In this document: positions 1-7,256 of the stretch, one piece after another
Layout: the number at the start of each line of letters is the position of its first letter
Numbering within the stretch: the stretch's first letter is position 1
Source of the DNA: Bacillus sp. HNG
GTDB lineage: Bacteria > Bacillota > Bacilli > Bacillales > Bacillaceae_L
Direction: 5' to 3'
Assembly: GCF_003400205.1 (NCBI RefSeq)
Contig: NZ_QUQV01000001.1
Location: 620,001 to 684,000 of the forward strand
Length of the DNA: 64,000 bases
The notes under the pieces: generated by a model
Databases searched by the model: none
The model's input: the letters and a program-made list of their open reading frames with translations, nothing else
What the model was told of the DNA's origin: nothing
Position numbers and translations under genes: made by a program

Positions 1-335
1 GGAACATATTGATTTTCAAATTTATCATTTAGTTTAAGATCACTGTCAACAAAAATGGGTTGTGTGATGTTATGTTGTTGGGCTACTTGCTTGATTTCAT
101 CTAAACCAAGATCATTTTCTGATCTCGGCATGTGAACTGCCACAACATTTAATTTGTCTTTATATTGGTCGCGGAATTCATTGACTTGTGGCATGGCTTC
201 TTTACATAGACCACAGCTGATTGACCAGAAATGAATGAGTGTAGGCTTATCACCAACTAGGTCAGACTTATGAACCTCACCATTAAACCAAGCCTTTGCA
301 CCTTCAAGCTCAGGCATTTGTTCACGTAATTTCAT
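1..335 (-). CDS. ykuV: Thioredoxin-like thiol-disulfide protein YkuV (3' end cut by window edge)
   Basis: The reverse strand encodes a TlpA/ResA-like redoxin whose first 111 residues are in the window; the C-terminus lies beyond base 1. The translation opens MKLREQMPELEGAKAW and carries the redox motif WSISCGLCKEAMPQ (CxxC), then a thioredoxin-fold strand ending FVDSDLKLNDKFENQYVP. This matches B. subtilis YkuV closely from memory. The start is set by GGAGGATAACGCT before ATG. It follows ykuU by 66 bp with no terminator between, so the two are probably cotranscribed. YkuV has no signal peptide and is a cytosolic thiol-disulfide oxidoreductase in B. subtilis; a role in protecting reduced thiols or recycling the peroxiredoxin is inferred from the pairing. 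Confidence 0.92.
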   Translation of the reverse strand, partial: MKLREQMPELEGAKAWFNGEVHKSDLVGDKPTLIHFWSISCGLCKEAMPQVNEFRDQYKDKLNVVAVHMPRSENDLGLDEIKQVAQQHNITQPIFVDSDLKLNDKFENQYV

Positions 336-401
336 AGCGTTATCCTCCAAACTTATGGAATAAAGGGCCAAACTATATGTTAGTCCCTGCTAATGATAGC
401 C

Positions 402-950
402 TTACACATTTAGTGTAGCTTGACCTGGTCTCCAGTTAGCAGGGCAGAGTCCACCTGTTTGAAGTGCTTGGAGAACACGTAAGGTTTCGTCAACGTCACG
501 ACCGATATTGTTGTGGTTAACGACTGAATACATCATTTCACCTTCTGGGCTGATGATGAATAGACCACGAAGTGCAACACCTTCTTCTTCGATTAGAACG
601 CCATATTCTTTAGAAATAGTGTGGTTTGTGTCAGCAGCTAATGGATAATTGAGATCACCTAACCCATTGTCTTTGCGGTCAGTGTGAATCCAAGCTAAGT
701 GTGTGTGAATTGTATCAGTAGAAGCGCCGATAACAACAGCATCTAAATCATCAAACTCGTCAAAACGATCAGACATTGCAGTGATTTCTGTTGGACAAAC
801 GAAAGTGAAATCAATTGGATAGAAGAACAATACAGTCCATTTGTCATTTTTCATGTTTTCTTCAAGACTTACTTTACCAAATTCTTTGTTTGGCATAACA
901 GCGTCCATTTCAAAACGAGGAGCTTGTTTACCTACCATACGTTCTGCCAT
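402..950 (-). CDS. ykuU: 2-Cys peroxiredoxin YkuU
   Basis: A typical 2-Cys peroxiredoxin of the AhpC/Prx1 group, 182 residues. The peroxidatic cysteine is Cys52 in DFTFVCPTE and the resolving cysteine is in GGLCPANW near the C-terminus, so both catalytic residues are present. The enzyme reduces hydroperoxides with electrons from a thioredoxin-like partner. The reading frame opens five codons earlier, but the start MAERMVGK is preferred: GGAGGT lies 7 nt upstream of this ATG and the B. subtilis homologue starts there. Upstream partner of ykuV in a two-gene unit, the same order as in B. subtilis. The 5' flank is AT-rich and I could not assign a promoter or PerR site with confidence. Confidence 0.95.
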   Translation of the reverse strand: MAERMVGKQAPRFEMDAVMPNKEFGKVSLEENMKNDKWTVLFFYPIDFTFVCPTEITAMSDRFDEFDDLDAVVIGASTDTIHTHLAWIHTDRKDNGLGDLNYPLAADTNHTISKEYGVLIEEEGVALRGLFIISPEGEMMYSVVNHNNIGRDVDETLRVLQALQTGGLCPANWRPGQATLNV

Positions 951-1143
951 ATGTAAGACCTCCAACTATTTTATAAGTTAATTGATAACATTTACACTAA
1001 TATCTTGTATAACCAAATTAGACTTTGATTAAACCATTTGGGTTGAAAGGGCTACTAACAAAGACTCTGCTATTGATGTAAGCAATATCTTGTCATATTT
1101 TCAAAAATGAATACAATCTTAACAACATTTATAAAATGAAGCA

Positions 1144-1171
1144 TAAAAAAGACTAGGTGGTGTACCTAGTC
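1144..1171 (-). terminator. Intrinsic terminator of ykuS
   Basis: Perfect 8-bp stem GACTAGGT/ACCTAGTC with a 5-nt loop, followed on the minus strand by a T run. It lies 24 bp after the ykuS stop codon. Confidence 0.85.
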
Positions 1172-1194
1172 GTTTTCTTCTTCTATATTGTCCT

Positions 1195-1443
1195 TTACGC
1201 TTGTCCTAAGCGACTCTCCACTTGTTGACAAACCTCGTCAGCAGATAGGCCATTTGCTTCAATAACCGGCCCTTTCATGACAGTATCAGCTATACCCATC
1301 ACATTTGAATCTAAACCTGTCACAACACAGCAGTCGCAGTTTTGTGCATCACTTTCCTGTTTTAACTGAACAACTTCATAGCCTTTTTCTTGAAGAGCTT
1401 GCTGAACATTTGTTAAAGAGCCTTCAACTCCAATTTTCGCCAT
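1195..1443 (-). CDS. ykuS: UPF0180 family protein YkuS
   Basis: An 82-residue protein matching the UPF0180 family (B. subtilis YkuS) over its whole length: [18 protein letters not shown] at the N-terminus and QVESRLGQA at the end. A central cysteine cluster, NCDCCVVTG, is conserved in the family and could bind metal or be redox active, but the function is unknown. The start is clear (GAGGAGGTGG before ATG). It is a single-gene unit with its own terminator. In B. subtilis the dapH/dapL genes and flavodoxins lie near this spot; they are absent here. Confidence 0.9.
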   Translation of the reverse strand: MAKIGVEGSLTNVQQALQEKGYEVVQLKQESDAQNCDCCVVTGLDSNVMGIADTVMKGPVIEANGLSADEVCQQVESRLGQA

Positions 1444-1536
1444 TAATCATCCACCTCCTCATATATGTAATTTGTCACAATCATACTGTGATTATTCTAC
1501 ACATATTTGAAGATTGAATTCATTGTGAGGATAAAT

Positions 1537-2415
1537 TTATAAAGAATCCACGTTTTCCTTGATCATTTCCACAAATGCTTGAACCTGCTTAAGTTCAAAC
1601 GCATAATCATAGCCAACCAGCCATGTATCCCGTTTCATTGGTTCATTGTTTTCATTCATTAACGGGATTTTATAGATGTTTTTCGTTTCCTCATCATTTA
1701 ATGTGACAGATGGCAAAATGGCATATCCAATTCCATTTAAGGTCATTTGTTTACACGTTTCAATTTGATCAACTACGATTGTTCGGCGTGGTGTTGACTG
1801 GAAGGTGCGATGCCACCATTCTTGGATTTCTTGATAATAGGTTGAGTCACTTTTAAATTGTATAAACGGTCGATCGGTTTCCCACACCTGTTCAATTTTT
1901 TGGATTTCTTTATCAACCATATACATCGTGTCCGTTAATAAATGGTGTTTGGCACCCTTCCAATCAGGTTTACCGCGAATGATTCCAATATGGACAGTAT
2001 CATCATATAGATTTTTTAAAATCTCACTACTCCAGCCAGTAATTAGTGAAATTTTTGCATGTGGATATTTATTTACATATTTCTTTAAAACCTTTGGAAG
2101 CCAATTTTGCCCTATAATGGAAGCACACGCAATTTTTAGCGTCCCATGCACTTCTTGATTTAGCCCTTGCAGCTGCTCCCTTATTTTCTCCTCTTTTTCT
2201 ACAACCTCTTTTGCAAAATCTATAATCTTTTCTCCCGCAGGTGTAGGCGTTAGCCCTTTCTGGGAACGAATAAAAATCTTTGTATTCCACGCTTTTTCAA
2301 TCGTTTGAAGACGTTGAGATAGCGCTGGCTGAGTAACAAATAGGCGCTCTGAAGCCTTTCTCATATTTAATTCAGATGCAAGCACTACTAATAATTGAAA
2401 TTCGGAAAATTGCAC
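1537..2415 (-). CDS. ccpC: LysR-type regulator CcpC, repressor of TCA-branch genes
   Basis: LysR-family regulator of 292 residues. The N-terminal winged helix-turn-helix (about residues 1-60) contains RLFVTQPALSQRLQTIE; the C-terminal part is the effector-binding domain. Identity to B. subtilis CcpC is evident throughout, for example SLITGWSSEILKNLY and IETCKQMTLNGIGYAILPS. In that species CcpC represses citrate synthase (citZ) and aconitase (citB) and is relieved by citrate. The start codon is GTG with GGGAGG 7 nt upstream. It is transcribed alone, between ykuS and darB, as expected from synteny apart from genes missing in between. Confidence 0.93.
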   Translation of the reverse strand: MQFSEFQLLVVLASELNMRKASERLFVTQPALSQRLQTIEKAWNTKIFIRSQKGLTPTPAGEKIIDFAKEVVEKEEKIREQLQGLNQEVHGTLKIACASIIGQNWLPKVLKKYVNKYPHAKISLITGWSSEILKNLYDDTVHIGIIRGKPDWKGAKHHLLTDTMYMVDKEIQKIEQVWETDRPFIQFKSDSTYYQEIQEWWHRTFQSTPRRTIVVDQIETCKQMTLNGIGYAILPSVTLNDEETKNIYKIPLMNENNEPMKRDTWLVGYDYAFELKQVQAFVEMIKENVDSL

Positions 2416-2491
2416 ACTTGTTCCTCCCTAACCTACAAGCATAAGTTTTACTTATAGTATAATTTATTTACTATTAAATTTCATTAATAAC

Positions 2492-2519
2492 AAAAAAAAC
2501 CTCCACTATAAAATGGAGG
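2492..2519 (-). terminator. Intrinsic terminator of darB
   Basis: Stem CCTCCA/TGGAGG with an 8-nt loop and an eight-T tail on the minus strand, starting about 10 bp after the darB stop codon. Confidence 0.8.
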
Positions 2520-2529
2520 AATTTGAACT

Positions 2530-2967
2530 TTATTTAATTTTAAGTTGTTTATTCAATTGTTTTAAGATTGCGCGACGGGTAAAAATCCCCTCAAATACTA
2601 ATTCATCATTTTCTACACAAACAAATGGGTTATCAATGACTAGATGAAGGCCTTTTAAAACATTGTCATTAAGGTTCAACCTCGGGATTTCCCTATTCAT
2701 TACTTCTTCAACCTTCATTTTCTCTAGACGTTCAAATTCAATTCGTTCTAATCCGAGGATTGAGTCTAGGATATGGGTTGAGCTGATTAATCCGTGTAGT
2801 TTATATTTTGGGTCTAATACTGGAACGGCGGTATAACCGGTTTTCGTAAGGACTAAAAGTGCGTGTTCTAGGCTGTTTCCAATTTGAACATGGGCAACTT
2901 TATCCGCAGGAATAATCATGTCATTAATTGTTGTTTCAAATAAATTTTCACTTTGAAGACCAAACAT
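2530..2967 (-). CDS. darB: CBS-domain c-di-AMP receptor DarB (CbpB, YkuL)
   Basis: A 145-residue protein made of two CBS motifs. The first includes ADKVAHVQIGNSLEHALLVL and TGYTAVPVLDPKYKLHGLI; the second ends FVCVENDELVFEGIFTRR. The match to B. subtilis DarB/CbpB (YkuL) is close. The B. subtilis protein binds c-di-AMP and, when unliganded, activates the (p)ppGpp synthetase Rel and pyruvate carboxylase. Conservation suggests the same role here, but this is inferred from the family. The start follows GTGAGG with 5-nt spacing. It is transcribed toward ccpC but ends at its own terminator. Confidence 0.92.
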   Translation of the reverse strand: MFGLQSENLFETTINDMIIPADKVAHVQIGNSLEHALLVLTKTGYTAVPVLDPKYKLHGLISSTHILDSILGLERIEFERLEKMKVEEVMNREIPRLNLNDNVLKGLHLVIDNPFVCVENDELVFEGIFTRRAILKQLNKQLKIK

Positions 2968-3107
2968 GTAAGCCTCACAACCTCACATCGTAATTATTTT
3001 TCATATGTTCCCAGTTTACTATTATTCATGATCCCCCTTTATTTTACCATAATTTAATAGGGATAACTTGTATTATTTTGCAACTGGGGTATTATGAAAG
3101 GTCGCTT

Positions 3108-3139
3108 AAAAAGAAAATGGTCCGGCAATGCGCCGAACC
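3108..3139 (-). terminator. Intrinsic terminator of ykuJ
   Basis: GC-rich stem GGTTCGGC/GCCGGACC (one G-T pair) with a short loop and a T-rich tail on the minus strand, just after the ykuJ stop codon. Confidence 0.85.
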
Positions 3140-3152
3140 GTTACAATGATGT

Positions 3153-3389
3153 TTAGCTAATTAAATCAAAAATTTCAATTGCGATCATATCAATATTATC
3201 GAATTGATATGTTTTTGGTTTTTCCCCTGGCTGGTATACTTCAAGTTCAAATGTACTTGTTTTGTTAAAATATTTTACACTGCACTTTCTTTCACCATTC
3301 ACTTCAAAAAAACGTTGAGGGGGCTCCCCACCATTTGCATTTTCCTGAAGGCTGATAAGGCGAGTAATGATTCCTTGCAACTGTGACAT
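3153..3389 (-). CDS. ykuJ: DUF1797 family protein YkuJ
   Basis: A 78-residue acidic protein matching B. subtilis YkuJ: it opens MSQLQGIITRLISLQ, contains RFFEVNGERKCSVKYF and ends IDMIAIEIFDLIS. The family is a small alpha-beta fold of unknown function, widespread in Bacillales. The start is set by AAGGAGAGG five bases before ATG. In B. subtilis it sits next to ykuI and ykuK, which are not adjacent here; instead a divergent metallohydrolase gene follows. The 184 bp upstream must hold the promoters for both directions. Confidence 0.88.
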   Translation of the reverse strand: MSQLQGIITRLISLQENANGGEPPQRFFEVNGERKCSVKYFNKTSTFELEVYQPGEKPKTYQFDNIDMIAIEIFDLIS

Positions 3390-3573
3390 ATGTGCCTCTC
3401 CTTTCGTATGCGTAAAGCCTGTTTCTTTTAGGATTGAGCAATATCCATTCTTCTATCCACATTTTTCGAACGGAGTAATATTATCAGAATATTGTATTCA
3501 ATACCTTTACATAACTACTATGTAACAATACAATAAAATTAGCCATGAAACAATAAAAAATTGGGAGGAAAAC

Positions 3574-4524
3574 ATGACAAATCTTACGCAACTAAATGAG
3601 CGAATATTTTTAATTGATGCACATGATTTGGGAAGGAAAGCTAGAACGGGTTCTTACATAATTAAAGAAGAAAAAATTACAATTGTTGAAACAAGTGCTA
3701 GTCCGTCCGTTCCTTACATTTTAGAAGGGTTAAAAGAACTCAACATTCATCCAAATGAAGTAGAGTATATTATCGTAACTCATATTCATTTAGATCACGC
3801 AGGAGGTGCAGGACTCCTTTTACAGCACTGTCCAAATGCAAAAGTGGTTGTGCATCCAAAAGGAGCTAGACATTTAGCTGATCCTAGCCGTTTAATGGCA
3901 GGTGCAAAAGCAGTATACGGGGAGGACTTTGATAGGTTATTTCATCCAATCATTCCCATCTCTGCAGAAAAACTAATTGTGAAGGAAGACCGAGCAGAGC
4001 TGACAATTGGACCAGATTGTACACTTGTTTTTTATGATTCACCAGGGCATTCTAATCATCATTTCAGCATTTTTGATCCTGTCAGTAACGGTGTTTTTAC
4101 CGGTGATACAATTGGTGTTTATTATCATGAACTTGTAAAAGATGATATTGAGCTCTTTTTGCCTTCCACCTCACCCAATCAATTCCGGCCTGATGCGATG
4201 TTAGATTCCGTTGAAAAAATAAAATCGCTACAAGTTACAACTATTTATTTTGGTCATTATGGGATGACAACAAATGTGAATGAGGTATATAAACAGATCT
4301 CCTTTTGGTTGCCGATTTTTGTTAATGCTGGGAAACAATCATTTGCTGAACATCCTTCAGCAAGTCCAAGTGAGCATAAAAATAGGATCAAGGAACTGAT
4401 TTTAAAAAAGGTTACCTCCTATCTTGATGAACGGAATGTACCAAGGAATCATGACGTATACGAAATAATTGAACTCGACCTTGATATATGTTCGATGGGA
4501 ATTGTAGATTATCTCTTAAAATAA
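3574..4524 (+). CDS. Metallo-beta-lactamase-fold hydrolase
   Basis: A 316-residue metallo-beta-lactamase superfamily protein. The metal-binding signature THIHLDHAGG is intact, followed by the later ligands in YDSPGHSNHH and the GDTIG aspartate, and a histidine in FGHYG. There is no signal peptide, so it is cytosolic. The remaining C-terminal 90 residues are helical and family-specific. The substrate cannot be told from sequence; relatives include thioesterase- and lactonase-like enzymes. The start is supported by GGGAGG with good spacing. A single plus-strand gene, it interrupts the yku synteny between ykuJ and fadH. Confidence 0.8.
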   Translation: MTNLTQLNERIFLIDAHDLGRKARTGSYIIKEEKITIVETSASPSVPYILEGLKELNIHPNEVEYIIVTHIHLDHAGGAGLLLQHCPNAKVVVHPKGARHLADPSRLMAGAKAVYGEDFDRLFHPIIPISAEKLIVKEDRAELTIGPDCTLVFYDSPGHSNHHFSIFDPVSNGVFTGDTIGVYYHELVKDDIELFLPSTSPNQFRPDAMLDSVEKIKSLQVTTIYFGHYGMTTNVNEVYKQISFWLPIFVNAGKQSFAEHPSASPSEHKNRIKELILKKVTSYLDERNVPRNHDVYEIIELDLDICSMGIVDYLLK

Positions 4525-4554
4525 AATAGAAATCCCATTGGGATTTCTATTTTA
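4524..4554. terminator. Bidirectional intrinsic terminator
   Basis: A perfect 14-bp AT-rich inverted repeat around a 3-nt loop, with T runs on both sides. It separates the convergent metallohydrolase and the lipoprotein-like gene at 4561. Confidence 0.85.
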
Positions 4555-4560
4555 AAGGTT

Positions 4561-5214
4561 TTAAAATATTCCATTAAAGCATCCCGATTGTAACGGGGTG
4601 CGATTGTCCATCTCAAGTAAGGAATAAATCGTTGTTTTAAACGGATTCCAAGTTAAAAATGATGTATCCGTTTTAGCCTTTTCATTTCCCTTGACCGCTT
4701 CCCTCTTGGTCTCTTTTACAAAAGGGGGCTCATCTTCCATAGCTAGTTCAGTAATCACCCAATTTGAATTTATTTTTTCAAGCGTGATGATTTCATAATG
4801 ATCTTTATACGAAACTGGTCCTGATTCGGGAGCTTTGAATAATTCATAGACATACATTTTATTTTCTTGCTGATCAAATAGAATTTTTGTTTCGTCGGTA
4901 TAGGAATAAAACGGAACAAAGTATAAGGCAAAATCGGAGCCATATACAATATACCCCTCTTCTTCCTTCATTAAATTCTCCTCTAAAAAGGTTGCTGCAT
5001 AGTCCTCATGAAAATAAGGTGCGAGGATTTGCTCTACCTCATCATATGTACGAAATTCTAGTGTTAGTGAAGATTGTGCTTGAAAGGCTTCTTGTAGAAG
5101 TGTGAACGCTTGTTCTTTTGGTAAAGGTTGATTAGATGATGCTGTAGCCACTGGAACAGTAACGAGTCCGATTAAACAAATGATTATGAGTAGTAGTACA
5201 ATTCGCTTGTTCAA
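4561..5214 (-). CDS. Secreted protein of unknown function, DUF3993-like
   Basis: A 217-residue protein with a clear N-terminal signal sequence (MNKRIVLLLIIICLIGLV then an AXA-type site near TATASS), so it is probably exported. The mature part is acidic and has a pattern like the Bacillus DUF3993 family (residues about 35-160, including FHEDYAATFLEENL and YIVYGSDFALYFVPFYSY). No catalytic motif is visible. The start codon is TTG, chosen because AAGGAAGGGATG lies just upstream. It is convergent with the preceding hydrolase and separated from fadH by a terminator. Family assignment is from memory and moderate. Confidence 0.6.
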   Translation of the reverse strand: MNKRIVLLLIIICLIGLVTVPVATASSNQPLPKEQAFTLLQEAFQAQSSLTLEFRTYDEVEQILAPYFHEDYAATFLEENLMKEEEGYIVYGSDFALYFVPFYSYTDETKILFDQQENKMYVYELFKAPESGPVSYKDHYEIITLEKINSNWVITELAMEDEPPFVKETKREAVKGNEKAKTDTSFLTWNPFKTTIYSLLEMDNRTPLQSGCFNGIF

Positions 5215-5399
5215 AATATCATCCCTTCCTTGCTAGACTGTCTTTGTACAAGTACCATCATTTTAACAATTTCTCTTCATCCTATGGGTATCAATCGTTC
5301 GTTAAATAGTTGCATATTTTGACACAATAAACGGTATACAAACAATTCATTCATTAATCCAGTGAAAAAAAGAAAGAATTTTGACAATCTACATACTAA

Positions 5400-5426
5400 A
5401 AAAAGACCACAAGTCGTGATCTTTTT
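5400..5426 (-). terminator. Intrinsic terminator of fadH
   Basis: An 11-bp stem with one G-T pair, 5-nt loop, and T runs on either side; it lies 15 bp after the fadH stop codon. Confidence 0.75.
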
Positions 5427-5440
5427 AATCTCTGAATCTA

Positions 5441-6205
5441 TTAAAATGGATGCTGATTTAGCCACTGACCGCCATCCATCGTAATGCACTCCCCATTCAC
5501 ATAAGCTGCATGATCGGATAATAAAAAATAGGCGAGTTCTGCGATTTCTTCTGGTGTTCCTAATCGTCCTAATGGCACACTTCCAAGCGTTCGTCCTGCT
5601 GCTTCTTCTGATTCCCAAAGTTTTTCCGCTCCACCTGTACGTTCAATCGGGCCAGGTGCAATCGCATTAACACGGATTCCATATTTACTTCCCCATTCAA
5701 CAGCAAGTGTCCTCGTCATGGATAACACACCAGCTTTTGCTGCTGCTGAATGAATCACTCCGGCACCAGCACCCCAAGCATATGTAGCGACCATATTAAT
5801 CATACTGCCCTTGATATTCTTTTCAATCCAATACTTTCCAACCGCGGAGCTGCAATAAAATGTTCCGTTTAATACAATATTGATGACAGCATTCCAACCA
5901 TTCACCGATAGCTTTTCAGCAGGACAGATAAAATTCCCTGCCGCATTGTTTACGAGATAATCAATTCGACCAAATGCTTCATCAGTTACCTTAACCATAT
6001 GCTGGGCATGCTCCGGCTCTCTTACATCCATTTGAACCATAAGAACTTGATCTGGAAAGGTTTCAATTTCTTTTTTCGTCTCTTCCAATTTTTCAAGTGT
6101 CCTACCTGTAATAACAACAAAGGCTCCAGCACTTGCAAACCTCTTTGCCATATATTTCCCCATACCACTTGATGCCCCTGTCACAATTACAACTTTCCCC
6201 TTCAT
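5441..6205 (-). CDS. fadH: 2,4-dienoyl-CoA reductase FadH (short-chain dehydrogenase)
   Basis: A 254-residue short-chain dehydrogenase/reductase. The NADP-binding motif is GASSGMGKYMAKRF, the NNAAGN motif is present (LVNNAAGNFICPAE), and the family signature GPIERTGG follows the catalytic region. The match to B. subtilis FadH (YkuF) is close and the length is identical. The enzyme reduces 2,4-dienoyl-CoA during beta-oxidation of unsaturated fatty acids. The reading frame is open further upstream, but MKGKVVIVTG is preferred because GGAGGGG lies just before it. A palindrome resembling a FadR operator sits in the promoter, consistent with fatty-acid-responsive control. The usual neighbour fadG is missing. 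Confidence 0.92.
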   Translation of the reverse strand: MKGKVVIVTGASSGMGKYMAKRFASAGAFVVITGRTLEKLEETKKEIETFPDQVLMVQMDVREPEHAQHMVKVTDEAFGRIDYLVNNAAGNFICPAEKLSVNGWNAVINIVLNGTFYCSSAVGKYWIEKNIKGSMINMVATYAWGAGAGVIHSAAAKAGVLSMTRTLAVEWGSKYGIRVNAIAPGPIERTGGAEKLWESEEAAGRTLGSVPLGRLGTPEEIAELAYFLLSDHAAYVNGECITMDGGQWLNQHPF

Positions 6206-6220
6206 CCTATCCCCTCCATA

Positions 6221-6249
6221 AAATGAATGACTATTCATTTTTTATTATA
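6221..6249 (-). promoter_or_regulatory. fadH promoter with FadR-type operator
   Basis: On the minus strand an extended -10 (TGGTATAAT; TATAAT at 6244-6249) is followed at once by the palindrome at 6221-6240, arms AAATGAAT/ATTCATTT around GACT. This fits the B. subtilis FadR box (TGAATGA-type, inverted). Its location at the expected transcription start suits repression by steric block. The site was identified by eye; no fadR gene is in the window. Confidence 0.7.
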
Positions 6250-6352
6250 CCATTTTAACATGTGTAATACATATTTAAAATTTATTTGAATATGAATATG
6301 CTACACTAGTGTCATGACTTCAAATGATTTGATAGATAGGTTGGCGGTTAGG

Positions 6353-7216
6353 ATGTCTAAAAAATATACAAGAAGACAATTTTTAAAAAGAGCGTTAGCT
6401 ACTACTTCAACAGCAATTATCGCTTCTTCAATCGGGTATGGCTATGCCCGCTATATTGAACCGAAGCAACTTGAAGTTTCAAGGCACATTATTAAGCATC
6501 CTACCATTCCGACGAAATTCGATCATATAAAAATAGTTCAATTCAGTGATACACACGTTGGGCACTATTTTTCTTTAGAGCAACTAAGTAATATCGTAGA
6601 TAAAATAAATAATCTCAAGCCTGACCTTCTGTTTTTTACAGGCGATTTAATGGATGAGCCTAATAAATACGCTGCTACCAACCACCTTATTCCGATTCTT
6701 GAACGTTTAGAAGCACCCCTTGGAAAATTTGCAATTTATGGGAACCATGACCATGGAGGCTATGGATCGGAAATATATAAAGAAATGATGAATCAAACGG
6801 GTTTTACTCTTTTAATGAATAGCTCGGAGGAAATTTTCATAGAGGATTCTAAGATTACAATTGTTGGGCTAGATGATGTCATGTTGGGTCGCCCTAATTT
6901 TGAACAAGCGTTTAAAAACGTAGATTCTTCGAGTTTTACCATTCTGCTTGCACATGAGCCAGATATTGCCGAGCGCGCAGAAGAAGTTGGAGCTCATATG
7001 CAATTATCAGGTCATAGTCATGGTGGCCAAATCCAAATTCCATTTTTCGGCCCACTGATTACCCCTCCGCTTGGTAGTATCTACGTTGAAGGTGATCACC
7101 TAATTGGGCCAACTAATATGTTCCTTTATGTCAATCGAGGGCTTGGGACAACAAGATTACCACTACGTTTTCTTGCTAAACCCGAAATCTCTTTTTTTAC
7201 ATTAGTTGCTACCTAG
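6353..7216 (+). CDS. ykuE: Tat-exported metallophosphoesterase YkuE
   Basis: A calcineurin-like metallophosphoesterase, about 287 residues from the chosen start. The N-terminus carries a twin-arginine signal (TRRQFLKRALATTSTAI) and then a hydrophobic stretch. Metal-binding motifs are all present: FSDTHVGHYF, FTGDLMDE, YGNHDHGG, AHEPD and SGHSHGGQ. This matches B. subtilis YkuE, a wall-bound Tat substrate that needs TatAy/TatCy. An ATG at 6314 would add 13 residues, but it falls about where transcription should begin from the extended -10 at 6302-6307, so the start at 6353 is preferred. It is divergent from fadH. Confidence 0.88.
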   Translation: MSKKYTRRQFLKRALATTSTAIIASSIGYGYARYIEPKQLEVSRHIIKHPTIPTKFDHIKIVQFSDTHVGHYFSLEQLSNIVDKINNLKPDLLFFTGDLMDEPNKYAATNHLIPILERLEAPLGKFAIYGNHDHGGYGSEIYKEMMNQTGFTLLMNSSEEIFIEDSKITIVGLDDVMLGRPNFEQAFKNVDSSSFTILLAHEPDIAERAEEVGAHMQLSGHSHGGQIQIPFFGPLITPPLGSIYVEGDHLIGPTNMFLYVNRGLGTTRLPLRFLAKPEISFFTLVAT

Positions 7217-7218
7217 CG

Positions 7219-7249
7219 AAAAGAGGATGTCACAATGACATCCTCTTTT
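7219..7249. terminator. Bidirectional intrinsic terminator
   Basis: A perfect 14-bp stem (AAAAGAGGATGTCA and its complement) with a CAA loop and T runs on both sides. It serves the convergent ykuE and GGDEF-EAL genes. Confidence 0.9.
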
Positions 7250-7256
7250 ACTATCT

